From contig JAONQW010000005.1 of assembly GCA_028412835.1 (NCBI GenBank), forward strand, positions 32,958 to 96,957: a DNA stretch of 64,000 nt, in the 5' to 3' direction. Within the stretch, counting starts at the first letter, position 1, and each line of letters opens with the position of its first letter. A program made the position numbers and the translations under genes. Below, piece by piece: positions 28,158 to 37,119 of the stretch. The DNA is from Candidatus Pelagibacterales bacterium. Its GTDB lineage: Bacteria > Pseudomonadota > Alphaproteobacteria > Pelagibacterales > AG-422-B15. Under the pieces are notes generated by a model. That model made no database searches and was not told where the DNA came from. It saw only the letters and a list, made by a program, of their open reading frames with translations.

Positions 28158-28547
28158 TTATACTCTTCTCTTTTTCGGGGGTCGACATCCATTATGTGGG
28201 ATCGGTGTAGTATCCTTAATAGATGTTATATAAAATCCAACGGCTTGTAATGCGCGAAGAGCTGATTCTCTTCCTCCACCAGGGCCTTTTACAAATACTT
28301 GCAAATTTTTTAATCCGAATTCTTTAGCCTTATTACCTGCATCTTCAGCAGCCATTTGTGCAGCATAAGGAGTTGACTTCCTTGAGCCTTTAAAGCCTTT
28401 TACACCTGCTGATGACCATGCAACACTATTGCCTTGCTCATCGGTAATAGTTACCATGGTGTTGTTAAAGGTTGCACTAATATATGCCATTCCTGAAACT
28501 ATGTTTTTTTTAGTTTTTTTCTTTTTAACAACTTTTTTATCAGCCAT
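28158..28547 (-). CDS. rpsK: 30S ribosomal protein S11
   Basis: S11 lies on the platform of the small subunit and contacts the 3' end of 16S rRNA and the mRNA. The motifs '[47 protein letters not shown]' and the C-terminal '[16 protein letters not shown]' are canonical. A lysine-rich N-terminal extension precedes the core. It starts 1 base after the rpsM stop and is 26 bases from rpoA. Confidence 0.98.
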   Translation of the reverse strand: MADKKVVKKKKTKKNIVSGMAYISATFNNTMVTITDEQGNSVAWSSAGVKGFKGSRKSTPYAAQMAAEDAGNKAKEFGLKNLQVFVKGPGGGRESALRALQAVGFYITSIKDTTPIPHNGCRPPKKRRV

Positions 28548-28548
28548 A

Positions 28549-28926
28549 TTACTTAGTTACCTTTTTCTTTCCAGCAATTGCGATAGCTTTACCTTTTTTA
28601 GTTCTTGCGTTTGTATGAGTTCTTTGGCCACGGCAAGGTAAGTTTTTTCTGTGTCTTACACCTCTATATGCACCTAGGTCTTTTAATCTTTTGATATTTG
28701 CAGATATTTCTCTTCTTAAATCACCTTCAACTGTAAAATCTGCAGAAATAACATCAGTTATTTTTTTTATATCTACTTCAGATAAATCTTGAACTCTAAT
28801 ATTTTCATCAACATCTGCCTGCTTACATATATCAACCGAATATTTTCTACCCACTCCATATACGTAGGTAAGAGCAATGCCTAATTTTTTTTGACTTGGA
28901 ATGTTTACACCAGCTATACGAGCCAC
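28549..28926 (-). CDS. rpsM: 30S ribosomal protein S13
   Basis: S13 is in the head of the small subunit and bridges to the large subunit; its basic tail reaches the decoding tRNAs. It begins '[26 protein letters not shown]' and ends '[26 protein letters not shown]'. The start codon is GTG, with AAGGA a few bases upstream. It is the first gene behind the strong promoter at 28966-28993, so it probably leads a separately initiated alpha operon. Confidence 0.97.
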   Translation of the reverse strand: MARIAGVNIPSQKKLGIALTYVYGVGRKYSVDICKQADVDENIRVQDLSEVDIKKITDVISADFTVEGDLRREISANIKRLKDLGAYRGVRHRKNLPCRGQRTHTNARTKKGKAIAIAGKKKVTK

Positions 28927-28965
28927 AGATAAATCCTTTGATTATGGTTATTGAGAGATTGGCGG

Positions 28966-28993
28966 ATTATATGATTATTAGTCAAATGGTCAA
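28966..28993 (-). promoter_or_regulatory. Sigma70-type promoter for rpsM-rpsK-rpoA-rplQ
   Basis: On the minus strand, -35 TTGACC (28988-28993) and a perfect -10 TATAAT (28966-28971) are separated by 16 bases. The -35 begins 6 bases after the adk stop. The leader to the rpsM GTG would be about 30 bases and includes the Shine-Dalgarno AAGGA. Both hexamers are far better than chance for a 72-base spacer, so the alpha operon can be transcribed independently of the spc operon. Confidence 0.7.
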
Positions 28994-28998
28994 GCATA

Positions 28999-29568
28999 TT
29001 AAATGGCCTCCATTATCATGTTAATATCTTGATTTACTTGAATAATTTCCTTAGTGCCATCAACTTTTTCTAATAACTTTAGCTTTGAGTAATAATCTAT
29101 TAATGGTTGTGTTTGTGTGAAGTAAACATCTAGTCTTGACTTGAGTACATCTTCATTATCATCTTTTCTACCTTCTTCTTTTTTTCTCTTTATAATACGA
29201 TTTAATAGTATTGATTGATCAACATCTAGTAATATAACCTTATTAATACTTACATTAATGTCATTAAGTATTGCATCTAACATATCTGCCTGCTCAGCTG
29301 ATCTAGGAAACCCATCAAATAAAAACCCTTGGTATTTTGATAAATTTTCATTAATAAACTTTTTGATGATTTCTAAAATAATATTATTAGAGACTAACTC
29401 GCCCTTATCCATAATACTCTTAGCTTGTTTCCCAAGATCTGTTTGCTCCGTAACTTCATTTCTTAAAATGTCACCTGTAGATAAGTGACATAAATTAAAT
29501 TTGTCACATAAAGATTTGGCTTGTGTTCCTTTGCCCGCTCCTGGAGGTCCAAGTAAAATTAAATTCAC
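28999..29568 (-). CDS. adk: Adenylate kinase
   Basis: Adk interconverts ATP, AMP and ADP. The P-loop 'LLGPPGAGKGTQAKSL', the AMP-binding 'LSTGDILRNEV' and 'GFLFDGFPRSAEQADML' are present. The LID is the short form without zinc cysteines, and the total of 189 residues fits that form. The start codon is GTG, overlapping the secY stop as GTGA, so translation is coupled to secY. secY-adk is a common order in Alphaproteobacteria. Confidence 0.96.
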   Translation of the reverse strand: MNLILLGPPGAGKGTQAKSLCDKFNLCHLSTGDILRNEVTEQTDLGKQAKSIMDKGELVSNNIILEIIKKFINENLSKYQGFLFDGFPRSAEQADMLDAILNDINVSINKVILLDVDQSILLNRIIKRKKEEGRKDDNEDVLKSRLDVYFTQTQPLIDYYSKLKLLEKVDGTKEIIQVNQDINMIMEAI

Positions 29569-30896
29569 TTTCTTCTTCCTCTAATTCTTGATTTCTTTAT
29601 TAAGCCTTCATACTGATATGCAAATAAATGGCTCTGTATTTGCCCTACTGTGTCCATTCCAACAACAACTACAATTAGAAGTGAAGTACCACCTAAATAG
29701 AATGGAATAGAATATTGTGCTATTAAAATTTCAGGAAGAATACAAACAAATGCTAAGTATAATGCTCCAATAGTTGTGATTCTTGATAATACAAAGTCAA
29801 TATATTCAGCTGTCTTTTCGCCAGGTCTAATTCCAGGGATAAATCCACCATTTCTTTTTAGATTATCAGCTGTTTCAGTTGGATTAAAAACAATAGAAGT
29901 ATAAAAAAATGCAAAAAATATAATAGCTGATGCATACAAAACCATGTATAGAGGTTGACCTCTTCCAAGTAGGGCTGCTATGTCACTGAACCATGATTGA
30001 TCAGTAGACAAATTAAAATTAGCAATCGTGATTGGTAGCAAAAGAATAGATGAAGCAAAAATAGCGGGTATAACACCAGCGGTATTTAGTTTTAATGGTA
30101 AATGAGATGTATCGCCACCCATCATTTTATTTCCCATTTGCCTTTTTGGGTATTGCACTAGAAGCCTACGCTGTGCTCTTTCCATAAAAATAATAAAAAT
30201 AACTACAGCGATTACCATGGCAAATAAAAGTAGCAGAGTAAGTGTAGATATTGTGCCTTGTCGCCCTAGTGTAAGGGTATTAATTAATGCACTTGGGATT
30301 TCTGCGACAATACCTGAAAAAATAATTAATGAAATACCATTACCAATACCTCTACTGGTAACTTGCTCTCCAAGCCACATTAGGAATACTGTTCCTCCAA
30401 CAAGAGTAATAGTAGTAGATATTCTAAAAAACAGTCCTGGGTCTGTAACAATTTGTCCAGCAGACTCTAAGCCTACCGAAATTCCATAGCCCTGTAAGAT
30501 TGCAAGAATTACTGTTCCATAACGAGTATATTGAGTGATTTTTTTTCTTCCTGGTTCACCTTCTTTTTTCAAATTAGCAAGAGTTGGTGATACGCTTGTC
30601 ATTAGTTGTATAATAATAGAAGAAGAAATATATGGCATTATTCCTAGAGCAAAAATTGCCATACGACTAATTGCTCCACCAGCAAATACATCGAACATGC
30701 CAAGAATACCACTTTGATTTGTTTCAACTAACAAGGCAAGTTGATCAATATCTATCCCTGGAAGAGGAATATAGGTTCCAAATCGATAAACAATAAGAAT
30801 ACCTAATGTAAACCAAATACGGTTTTTAAGTTCCGTAGCTTTACGAAACATTCCAAAGTTAAAATTTGAAGCTAATTGTTCTGCTGCAGAAGCCAT
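29565..30896 (-). CDS. secY: Preprotein translocase subunit SecY
   Basis: SecY forms the inner-membrane channel for Sec export. About ten hydrophobic segments run through the 443 residues. 'GTYIPLPGID' near the N terminus, 'LGIMPYISSSIIIQLMT', 'RRLLVQYPKRQMG' and 'NGGFIPGIRPGEKTAEYI' are typical. It sits between rplO and adk, as in spc operons generally. Its partner SecE is encoded at 53894. Confidence 0.98.
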   Translation of the reverse strand: MASAAEQLASNFNFGMFRKATELKNRIWFTLGILIVYRFGTYIPLPGIDIDQLALLVETNQSGILGMFDVFAGGAISRMAIFALGIMPYISSSIIIQLMTSVSPTLANLKKEGEPGRKKITQYTRYGTVILAILQGYGISVGLESAGQIVTDPGLFFRISTTITLVGGTVFLMWLGEQVTSRGIGNGISLIIFSGIVAEIPSALINTLTLGRQGTISTLTLLLLFAMVIAVVIFIIFMERAQRRLLVQYPKRQMGNKMMGGDTSHLPLKLNTAGVIPAIFASSILLLPITIANFNLSTDQSWFSDIAALLGRGQPLYMVLYASAIIFFAFFYTSIVFNPTETADNLKRNGGFIPGIRPGEKTAEYIDFVLSRITTIGALYLAFVCILPEILIAQYSIPFYLGGTSLLIVVVVGMDTVGQIQSHLFAYQYEGLIKKSRIRGRRK

Positions 30897-30903
30897 ATAA
30901 TTT

Positions 30904-31362
30904 TTAATTAATAGTTATACTATTGCCAGTTTTATTGGCCTTCTCTTGAGCAGATTTTGAAATCTTACCACACTCAATAGAATTCTTTGATGACATTTCG
31001 CCACGTCCTAGTACTTTTAGTTTTAGGTTATTTTTTTTCTTAATAATTGATAATTTTTTTAATAACTCAATATTAATAACTTGATCTTCAGTTATTTTAT
31101 TTTTTTCTATGATCTTTTGAATATCTTCTAAATTTAGCTCTATATAATCTGTACGTCCAATATTTGTGAAACCAAATTTTGGCAGCCTTCTAAATAGTGG
31201 CATTTGGCCACCTTCAAATCCATTTACTGCTACTCCTGATCTAGCTTTCTGACCTTTATGTCCACTTCCTGATGTCTTGCCTTTACCAGAACCAATGCCT
31301 CTTCCAATTCTTTTGCTATTAAAAGTATGGCCTTTAGGTTTTTTTAGCTCATTTAATTTCAT
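30904..31362 (-). CDS. rplO: 50S ribosomal protein L15
   Basis: L15 is a late-assembly large-subunit protein. The glycine- and lysine-rich N terminus 'GRGIGSGKGKTSGSGHKGQKARSG' and 'EGGQMPLFRRLPKFGF' identify it. The 152 residues are normal. It follows rpmD by 4 bases and precedes secY by 7 bases in the spc operon. Confidence 0.98.
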   Translation of the reverse strand: MKLNELKKPKGHTFNSKRIGRGIGSGKGKTSGSGHKGQKARSGVAVNGFEGGQMPLFRRLPKFGFTNIGRTDYIELNLEDIQKIIEKNKITEDQVINIELLKKLSIIKKKNNLKLKVLGRGEMSSKNSIECGKISKSAQEKANKTGNSITIN

Positions 31363-31366
31363 AATA

Positions 31367-31549
31367 CTAAACTCTTTCAGTTTTTACTAAATGTTGAACT
31401 TTTTTAATCATTCCAAGCACCTCGGGTGTTTCCACTAATATAGAGGTGCTTTGCATTTTCTTTAAACCAAGCCCTTTTAAAGTACCTATAATTTTTTGAA
31501 CAGAACCAATTGAACTCTTTACTAATGTAACCTTAATTTTTTGACTCAT
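31367..31549 (-). CDS. rpmD: 50S ribosomal protein L30
   Basis: L30 is a small large-subunit protein. The 60-residue frame 'KIKVTLVKSSIGSVQKIIGTLKGLGLKKMQSTSILVETPEVLGMIKKVQHLV' matches the family along its full length. It lies between rpsE and rplO with spacers of 2 and 4 bases, as expected in the spc operon. Confidence 0.97.
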   Translation of the reverse strand: MSQKIKVTLVKSSIGSVQKIIGTLKGLGLKKMQSTSILVETPEVLGMIKKVQHLVKTERV

Positions 31550-31551
31550 TT

Positions 31552-32073
31552 TTAATCTCTAACTGTATTAATCTCAGCAACTTTTTTACTTCTACGTGCC
31601 GCTACCATTTTAGGTGATTTTTGTTGTTTAAGGCCATTAACTGCTGCTCTTATAATATTATATGGATTAGCACTTCCAATGGATTTTGTAACAATATCTT
31701 TAATACCTAGTAACTCAAATACCGCTCTTACTGATCCACCAGCAATAATCCCAGTACCAGATGGTGCTGATCTCATTACAACTTTACTTGCGCCATGATT
31801 ACCAACAATATCATGATGTAACGTTCTACCTTCACGTAATGGAATCTTAATCATACTTTTTCTCGCTGAATCATTTGCTTTCTTGATTGCCTCAGGAACC
31901 TCTTTGGCTTTTCCATGTCCAAATCCAACCCTTCCAGATTCGTCACCTGCTACTACGAGTGCTGCGAAACCAAATCTTCTACCACCTTTAACAACTTTAG
32001 TTACTCTATTGATGGCAACTAATTTATCTTTAATATCATCTTTAGGGGCTTTATTATCTCGATTATCTCGCAT
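31552..32073 (-). CDS. rpsE: 30S ribosomal protein S5
   Basis: S5 sits on the back of the small subunit and affects decoding fidelity. It has '[43 protein letters not shown]' and '[39 protein letters not shown]'. It has 173 residues with a short charged N-terminal extension. It lies between rplR and rpmD. Confidence 0.98.
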   Translation of the reverse strand: MRDNRDNKAPKDDIKDKLVAINRVTKVVKGGRRFGFAALVVAGDESGRVGFGHGKAKEVPEAIKKANDSARKSMIKIPLREGRTLHHDIVGNHGASKVVMRSAPSGTGIIAGGSVRAVFELLGIKDIVTKSIGSANPYNIIRAAVNGLKQQKSPKMVAARRSKKVAEINTVRD

Positions 32074-32082
32074 ATTTATTCC

Positions 32083-32430
32083 TTAAATTGTTAATCCTGC
32101 AGATCTTGCTTCATCTGCTAATGATTTAATTACTCCATGATAAATGTTTGGACCTCTATCCAAATATACTTTATCAACACCTTTTTCTTTTGCTAACTTA
32201 GCTATCGTTGCACCTAATGTTTTTGCCGACTCCATATTGCAACCATTTTTTTTCTTGCTAATTGCTAATGAAGATGCACTACAGATTGTTTTACTAGCAT
32301 TGTCATCGATGACTTGTACATAAAGATTTTTAGCTGACTTAAAAACAGACAATCTTAATCTATCTTTATTTCTTTTCTTTAGAGTATATCTAACTCTGCT
32401 AGATCTTTTTTGCTTTAATGAAGTTGACAT
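32083..32430 (-). CDS. rplR: 50S ribosomal protein L18
   Basis: L18 binds 5S rRNA in the central protuberance. The 115 residues include 'RLSVFKSAKNLYVQVIDD' and the C-terminal 'KGVDKVYLDRGPNIYHGVIKSLADEARSAGLTI'. Its ATG overlaps the rplF stop by one base. It precedes rpsE by 9 bases. Confidence 0.97.
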   Translation of the reverse strand: MSTSLKQKRSSRVRYTLKKRNKDRLRLSVFKSAKNLYVQVIDDNASKTICSASSLAISKKKNGCNMESAKTLGATIAKLAKEKGVDKVYLDRGPNIYHGVIKSLADEARSAGLTI

Positions 32431-32963
32431 TATTTTTTCTTACCTTCTTTTCTAACTATATGCTCATCAGAGTATTTTATACCTTTACCCTTATAAGGCT
32501 CTGGACCTCTAAAACTTCTTATTTCGGATGCTACTTGACCAACTAATTGTTTGCTGGCCCCAGATATCTCAATGTTATTTTGTTTATCTACTTTTATCTC
32601 AAGTTCTTGAGGAATTGGATATGAAATTGGGTGACTAAAACCAAGAAGCAATTCAAGATTTGTACCTTTAACTGCTGCTCTATAACCCACACCGTTCATT
32701 TCAAGTTTTTTAGTAAAACCCTCACCAACACCTATAACAATGTTGTTAACAAGATTTCTTTGTAAACCCCAGAATGCTAGAGATTGTCTGTCTTTCTGTC
32801 TTGGAACACAGACAATTTCTTTATCGTTAATATTTACATCAATACCTTCATTAATCATTGTTGAGAGCTTACCTTTTGGCCCCTCTGCAATTACTGAGCC
32901 GTTTTCAATAACAACTTTAACGTTATCTGGTACAGTTATAATTTTCGATCCTACTCTAGACAT
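32430..32963 (-). CDS. rplF: 50S ribosomal protein L6
   Basis: L6 lies near the factor-binding site of the large subunit. 'MSRVGSKIITVPDNVKVVIENGSVIAEGPKGKLS' and the C-terminal signature 'IRSFRGPEPYKGKGIKYSDEHIVRKEGKKK' are canonical. It has 177 residues. It follows rpsH by 11 bases and overlaps rplR by one base. Confidence 0.98.
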   Translation of the reverse strand: MSRVGSKIITVPDNVKVVIENGSVIAEGPKGKLSTMINEGIDVNINDKEIVCVPRQKDRQSLAFWGLQRNLVNNIVIGVGEGFTKKLEMNGVGYRAAVKGTNLELLLGFSHPISYPIPQELEIKVDKQNNIEISGASKQLVGQVASEIRSFRGPEPYKGKGIKYSDEHIVRKEGKKK

Positions 32964-32974
32964 TAATATAATCC

Positions 32975-33373
32975 TTAAAATACCTTACAAATTATTTCGC
33001 CACCCAGCTTTTGGTCTCTTGCTTCAGTGTCAGACATTACTCCTCTAGACGTTGAAACAATAGAAATTCCCAAGCCATTGTGAACAAAGGGGATGCTTTT
33101 AACTCCTGAATATACTCTTCTTCCAGGTTTTGATATTCTAGTGATGTTCGATATTACTGGACCGTTACTGTCATATTTTAACTCTATATCTAATTCATTT
33201 TTACCAGAGGCGTGCTGCGTCATTGCATATCCTCTTATATAACCCTCTTTGGCTAAGACCTCTAATATACCAGCTCTCAACTTGGAAGCTGGAGAGGTAA
33301 CAACTTTTTTGTTTCTCATTTGAGCATTTCTTATTCTGCTAAATAAATCTGCTAATGGATCTTGTAATGACAT
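32975..33373 (-). CDS. rpsH: 30S ribosomal protein S8
   Basis: S8 binds the central domain of 16S rRNA and in many bacteria represses the spc operon. 'DPLADLFSRIRNAQMRNKKVVTSPASKLRAGILEVL' and the C-terminal 'GLGISIVSTSRGVMSDTEARDQKLGGEIICKVF' are typical. The ORF-track start at 33394 is a TTG inside rpsN. I use the ATG at 33373 (MSLQDPLADLF, 132 residues), 14 bases after the rpsN stop. Confidence 0.97.
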   Translation of the reverse strand: MSLQDPLADLFSRIRNAQMRNKKVVTSPASKLRAGILEVLAKEGYIRGYAMTQHASGKNELDIELKYDSNGPVISNITRISKPGRRVYSGVKSIPFVHNGLGISIVSTSRGVMSDTEARDQKLGGEIICKVF

Positions 33374-33387
33374 TCTATATAACCTTT

Positions 33388-33693
33388 CTACCAACTCGCC
33401 TTTGTCATACCAGGTATTTGGCCATGTGAGGCCATTTCCCTTAATGCAATTCTAGACATTTTAACTCTACTGTGAAAGCCACGAGGTCTTCCCGTAACTT
33501 CACATCTATTTCTAACTCTACTTTGCGCACCGTTTCTTCTCATTTTTGCTAATTTTAATTGTGCCTGAAATCTCTCATCTATTGGTGTTTGCTTATTCAT
33601 GATAACCGCTTTTAAAGCTTTTCTTTTAGCTAGATCTAGATTTGACAATCTAATTCTAGTCTTATTTTTTTCGATCATGCTTTTTTTAGCCAT
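33388..33693 (-). CDS. rpsN: 30S ribosomal protein S14
   Basis: S14 is in the head of the small subunit. The 101-residue protein is the long form that lacks the zinc-binding CxxC pairs. It ends 'RNRCEVTGRPRGFHSRVKMSRIALREMASHGQIPGMTKASW', a canonical tail. It lies 5 bases after rplE. The spc order rplE-rpsN-rpsH is standard. Confidence 0.98.
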   Translation of the reverse strand: MAKKSMIEKNKTRIRLSNLDLAKRKALKAVIMNKQTPIDERFQAQLKLAKMRRNGAQSRVRNRCEVTGRPRGFHSRVKMSRIALREMASHGQIPGMTKASW

Positions 33694-33698
33694 AATTA

Positions 33699-34268
33699 TT
33701 ATCCTAGTTGGTTTGATTCCTTTATTGGAAAATTAAGAGACTGAAGAAGGCTTAAAGCTTCATCATCATTGCTAGCAGAGGTACATACTACAATATCGAG
33801 ACCTCTAATTTTGTCTAATTTATCGACGTTTATTTCAGGAAAAACAGTGCATTCTTTTATTCCAAGTGCATAGTTTCCTTGCCCATCAAAACTATTTTTT
33901 TTCAGTCCTCTAAAGTCACGAATTCTAGGTAATGCAATAGTTACCAATCTATCAATAAATTCATACATAGTATTTCCCCTAAGTGTCACTTTAACACCTA
34001 AAGGCATTCCAGTTCTTGTTTTGTAGGTAGCAATAGATTTTTTTGCTGTTGTAGTAATTGGCAGTTGTCCAGTAATAACAGCCAGATCATCTTTTGCAGA
34101 TTGAATTACTTTTGAATCTTGTGCTGCCTCACCTAGTCCCATATTAAGTACAACTTTAGTTAAACGAGGGACTTGTAAATTGTTTTTAAATCCAAGTTTT
34201 TCCTTTAGTTGTTGGGTAATTTGAGAAACATACATTTCTTTCAATCTAGGCATATTAGTATTAGGCAT
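33699..34268 (-). CDS. rplE: 50S ribosomal protein L5
   Basis: L5 binds 5S rRNA and contacts S13 across the subunit interface. 'VPRLTKVVLNMGLGEAAQDSKVIQSAKDDLAVITGQLPITTTAKKSIA' and 'RDFRGLKKNSFDGQGNYALGIKECTVFPEI' identify it. The ATG at 34268 overlaps the rplX stop by 8 bases; a second ATG five codons later (34253) would avoid this. The start is therefore slightly uncertain. Confidence 0.97.
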   Translation of the reverse strand: MPNTNMPRLKEMYVSQITQQLKEKLGFKNNLQVPRLTKVVLNMGLGEAAQDSKVIQSAKDDLAVITGQLPITTTAKKSIATYKTRTGMPLGVKVTLRGNTMYEFIDRLVTIALPRIRDFRGLKKNSFDGQGNYALGIKECTVFPEINVDKLDKIRGLDIVVCTSASNDDEALSLLQSLNFPIKESNQLG

Positions 34269-34572
34269 CTATTTGATCTCCTGACAATGCAGATATACGT
34301 ACTTTTTTCTTATCTTCAAGAATCTTAGTTCTTACTCTTGTAGGCTTATTATCTTTTTTATCTATAAGCATTAAATTATCTAATTTAATTGGCATTTCCT
34401 TATTCAAAATGCCACCTTCATTTTTTTGATCTTGTTTTTGGTGTTTTTTTGCAACATTAACACCTTTAACGATTGCAGATGTTCCTAACATTCTTAAAAC
34501 TTCACCAGTTTTTCCAATATCTTTTCCACAATTCACAAAGACCATGTCTCCCTTTTTAATTCTTGCAGCCAC
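34261..34572 (-). CDS. rplX: 50S ribosomal protein L24
   Basis: L24 starts large-subunit assembly. The KOW motif 'IKKGDMVFVNCGKDIGKTGEVLRML' opens the 103-residue protein, followed by 'VKGVNVAKKHQKQDQKNEGGILNKEMPIKLDNLMLID'. Its first base overlaps the rplN stop. Gene order matches the spc operon. Confidence 0.97.
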   Translation of the reverse strand: MAARIKKGDMVFVNCGKDIGKTGEVLRMLGTSAIVKGVNVAKKHQKQDQKNEGGILNKEMPIKLDNLMLIDKKDNKPTRVRTKILEDKKKVRISALSGDQIDA

Positions 34573-34940
34573 TATAAAACCTCCGGTGCTAATGAAATAA
34601 TTTTCATTTGTTTTTTAGCTCTTAATTCTCTGCATACTGGACCAAATATACGAGTACCAACTGGTTCACCTTGAGCATTAATTAAAACAGCTGCATTTGA
34701 GTCAAACTTAATAGTACTACCATCGTTTCTTAAAAGCTCTTTTGCTGTTCTAACTATAACTGCCTTATGAACAGTTCCTTTTTTTACTTTTCCCCTAGGT
34801 ATTGCTTCTTTAACAGTCACAACAATTATGTCTCCAACAGATGCATATCTTCTTTTAGAGCCACCAAGCACCTTTATACAAAGAACCTCTTTGGCACCTG
34901 AATTGTCTGCAACACTCAATCTTGATTCTGGTTGTATCAT
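34572..34940 (-). CDS. rplN: 50S ribosomal protein L14
   Basis: L14 takes part in an intersubunit bridge. The 122-residue sequence '[50 protein letters not shown]' is strongly conserved. Its ATG shares a base with the rpsQ stop (TAATG). It is the first gene of the spc part of the block, but no promoter separates it from the S10 part. Confidence 0.98.
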   Translation of the reverse strand: MIQPESRLSVADNSGAKEVLCIKVLGGSKRRYASVGDIIVVTVKEAIPRGKVKKGTVHKAVIVRTAKELLRNDGSTIKFDSNAAVLINAQGEPVGTRIFGPVCRELRAKKQMKIISLAPEVL

Positions 34941-35167
34941 TACTTAACTACCGTCCATCTTTTCATTTTTGAAATAGGTTTAGATTCCATAATTTTTATT
35001 TTATCACCAGCATTAAACTCATTGTTCTCATCATGAGCACTATATTTTTTTGATCTTTTAATAACTTTCCCTAAAAGAGGGTGTTTAAATTTTCTCTCAA
35101 CTAAAACAGTTACTGTTTTATCTTGCTTATCACTCACTACCGTGCCCTGAAGGATTTTTTTTGGCAT
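34940..35167 (-). CDS. rpsQ: 30S ribosomal protein S17
   Basis: S17 binds the 5' domain of 16S rRNA early in assembly. '[47 protein letters not shown]' is canonical. I start at the ATG at 35167 (75 residues), 1 base after the rpmC stop. The ORF-track start at 35191 adds eight residues read from rpmC sequence. Confidence 0.97.
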   Translation of the reverse strand: MPKKILQGTVVSDKQDKTVTVLVERKFKHPLLGKVIKRSKKYSAHDENNEFNAGDKIKIMESKPISKMKRWTVVK

Positions 35168-35168
35168 A

Positions 35169-35363
35169 TTATTTACTCTCAGACCTTTCATTTAATACTG
35201 TTTTCATTCTAGCTATTAATTTACGTACTTTATTAATTCTTGAAGTATTTTCTAACTGACCTGATGATTTTTGAAATCTAAGGTTTAATGACTCCTTATA
35301 AAGATTCTCCATCTCGCTAGAAATTTGATCTATAGTTTTTTTTCTAATTTCTTCAGTTTTCAT
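35169..35363 (-). CDS. rpmC: 50S ribosomal protein L29
   Basis: L29 is a small helical protein near the exit tunnel and forms part of the docking site for trigger factor and SRP. The 64 residues show '[40 protein letters not shown]'. It lies between rplP (6 bases) and rpsQ (1 base), the standard S10-operon position. Confidence 0.97.
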   Translation of the reverse strand: MKTEEIRKKTIDQISSEMENLYKESLNLRFQKSSGQLENTSRINKVRKLIARMKTVLNERSESK

Positions 35364-35369
35364 AAAAAT

Positions 35370-35783
35370 CTATTTAATTAATTGTTCTACTACTTTTGTT
35401 TTAACAGGCAACTTAGCAGCAGCTCTACTAAATGCCGCTTTAGCAATTTCATGTGATACACCGTCTACTTCAAACATAATTTTTCCAGGCTTTACTCTTA
35501 CTACCCAATATTCAGGAGAGCCTTTACCTTTACCCATTCTTACCTCAGTTGGTTTTTTTGAAACAGGTATATCTGGAAATATTCTCACCCATACACGACC
35601 AGCTCTCTTCATATATCGCGTCATAGCAACACGTGCGGCCTCTATTTGTCTTGCAGTAATTCTTTCTGCTTGAAGAGACTTAAGTCCAAATGTTCCAAAG
35701 TTTAATGTTGTGGCAGAAGTAGCCACTCCTTTAACTCGGCCTTTGTGTGCTTTTCTAAATTTTGTTTTCTTTGGTTGTAACAT
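35370..35783 (-). CDS. rplP: 50S ribosomal protein L16
   Basis: L16 is near the A site of the large subunit. '[105 protein letters not shown]' is near-canonical over the full 137 residues. It lies 3 bases after rpsC. Confidence 0.98.
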   Translation of the reverse strand: MLQPKKTKFRKAHKGRVKGVATSATTLNFGTFGLKSLQAERITARQIEAARVAMTRYMKRAGRVWVRIFPDIPVSKKPTEVRMGKGKGSPEYWVVRVKPGKIMFEVDGVSHEIAKAAFSRAAAKLPVKTKVVEQLIK

Positions 35784-35786
35784 TTT

Positions 35787-36452
35787 TTACCCTAAACTAT
35801 TTGGAGATTTTTCATGAGGAACATTCTCATCAATATCACCTTTATAAATCCATACTTTGATTCCACAAGCACCATATGTGGTTGCCGCTGTTGACTCTGC
35901 ATAATCTACATTTGCTCTAAATGTATGAAGTGGAACTCGACCTTCACGATACCATTCAGTTCTTGCAATTTCAGTTCCACCAAGCCTACCGCCACAGTTT
36001 ACTCTAATACCTTCAGCACCCAATCTCATAGCTGATTGAACTGATCTCTTCATTGCCCGTCTAAAAGATACTCTTCGTTCTAATTGTTCCGCAATATTAT
36101 CTGCTATCAATTGCGCTTCAACTTCGGGTTTTCTAATTTCAACTAAATTAATCGACACATCTTGACCAGTAAAAGAAGATATTTTCTTTTTAAGTTTTTC
36201 AATATCACTCCCTTTTTTACCAATAATTAGACCTGGTCTAGCAGTAAAGATTGTAATTTGAGCTTTTTTAGCTGGTCTTTCAATTTCAATTTTAGCAACA
36301 CCACACTTCTTTAAGCTAGTATTTAAAAAATTTCTAATCTTAATATCTTCTTGAAGATATTTACCAAAATCTTTTTTATTAGCAAACCATTTAGATTGCC
36401 ATTTCTTATTTAAACTAAGTCTAAGACCAATTGGATTAACTTTTTGACCCAT
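35787..36452 (-). CDS. rpsC: 30S ribosomal protein S3
   Basis: S3 is at the mRNA entry of the small subunit. '[24 protein letters not shown]' opens it, a KH domain is seen at '[21 protein letters not shown]', and the C-terminal domain has '[44 protein letters not shown]'. It has 221 residues, normal length. It lies between rplV and rplP. Confidence 0.98.
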   Translation of the reverse strand: MGQKVNPIGLRLSLNKKWQSKWFANKKDFGKYLQEDIKIRNFLNTSLKKCGVAKIEIERPAKKAQITIFTARPGLIIGKKGSDIEKLKKKISSFTGQDVSINLVEIRKPEVEAQLIADNIAEQLERRVSFRRAMKRSVQSAMRLGAEGIRVNCGGRLGGTEIARTEWYREGRVPLHTFRANVDYAESTAATTYGACGIKVWIYKGDIDENVPHEKSPNSLG

Positions 36453-36457
36453 AATAA

Positions 36458-36838
36458 CTATTTACTTTCCTCTTTATCATTCTGAACTTCTGCAACTTTA
36501 ATCGTAATATTGCTAAGAAATTTTTCAATTTTTCCTGGACGTCCTTTTGCACGGGCTCTCCATCTTTTCATGACCATGCCTTTGCCACAATAAGCCTCAG
36601 AAACTTTTAAAATATCTAGATCTAACTGATGATTATTTTCAGCATTTGCAGCTGCACTGCTTAAAATTTTATAAATATCTTGTGCAATGGCTCTTTTAGA
36701 AAACTTGAGTATATTTTGAGCATCTTTGACTCTTTTCCCACGAATAGTATCCAAAACAATACTGGCTTTTCTAGGACTAACTCTTACGTTTTTTCCAATT
36801 GCAAATGCCTCGTTATCTTTTCTGTGTAAATTTTTCAT
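36458..36838 (-). CDS. rplV: 50S ribosomal protein L22
   Basis: L22 lines the nascent-peptide tunnel with a long beta-hairpin. '[57 protein letters not shown]' and '[27 protein letters not shown]' are typical. It has 126 residues. It starts 2 bases after the rpsS stop. Confidence 0.98.
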   Translation of the reverse strand: MKNLHRKDNEAFAIGKNVRVSPRKASIVLDTIRGKRVKDAQNILKFSKRAIAQDIYKILSSAAANAENNHQLDLDILKVSEAYCGKGMVMKRWRARAKGRPGKIEKFLSNITIKVAEVQNDKEESK

Positions 36839-36840
36839 AC

Positions 36841-37116
36841 TTATTTTTTAGTTTTCTTATCCGCTGTATGGCCAAAAAATGTTCTCGTTGGTGAAAATTC
36901 TCCTAGCTTATGCCCAACCATGTCTTCCGTTACGTTAACTGGAATAAATTTTTTACCATTATGTACTGCAAAACTTAAACCGATAAATTCAGGCAATATT
37001 GTAGATCTTCGTGACCAAGTCTTTATGACTTCATTTCTTGAAGAGTCAGATGCCTTCTGAACTTTTTTTAATAAATGACCATCTACAAATGGTCCTTTCC
37101 ATATTGATCTAGACAT
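36841..37116 (-). CDS. rpsS: 30S ribosomal protein S19
   Basis: S19 lies in the head of the small subunit and pairs with S13. The 91 residues '[22 protein letters not shown]...[30 protein letters not shown]...[23 protein letters not shown]' are canonical. It starts 3 bases after the rplB stop. Confidence 0.98.
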   Translation of the reverse strand: MSRSIWKGPFVDGHLLKKVQKASDSSRNEVIKTWSRRSTILPEFIGLSFAVHNGKKFIPVNVTEDMVGHKLGEFSPTRTFFGHTADKKTKK

Positions 37117-37119
37117 ACC

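Noticed and set aside
28927-28998. Possible rpmJ (L36) between adk and rpsM
   Set aside because: The 72 bases are too short for L36 and contain a promoter instead; no L36 pattern is present in any frame.
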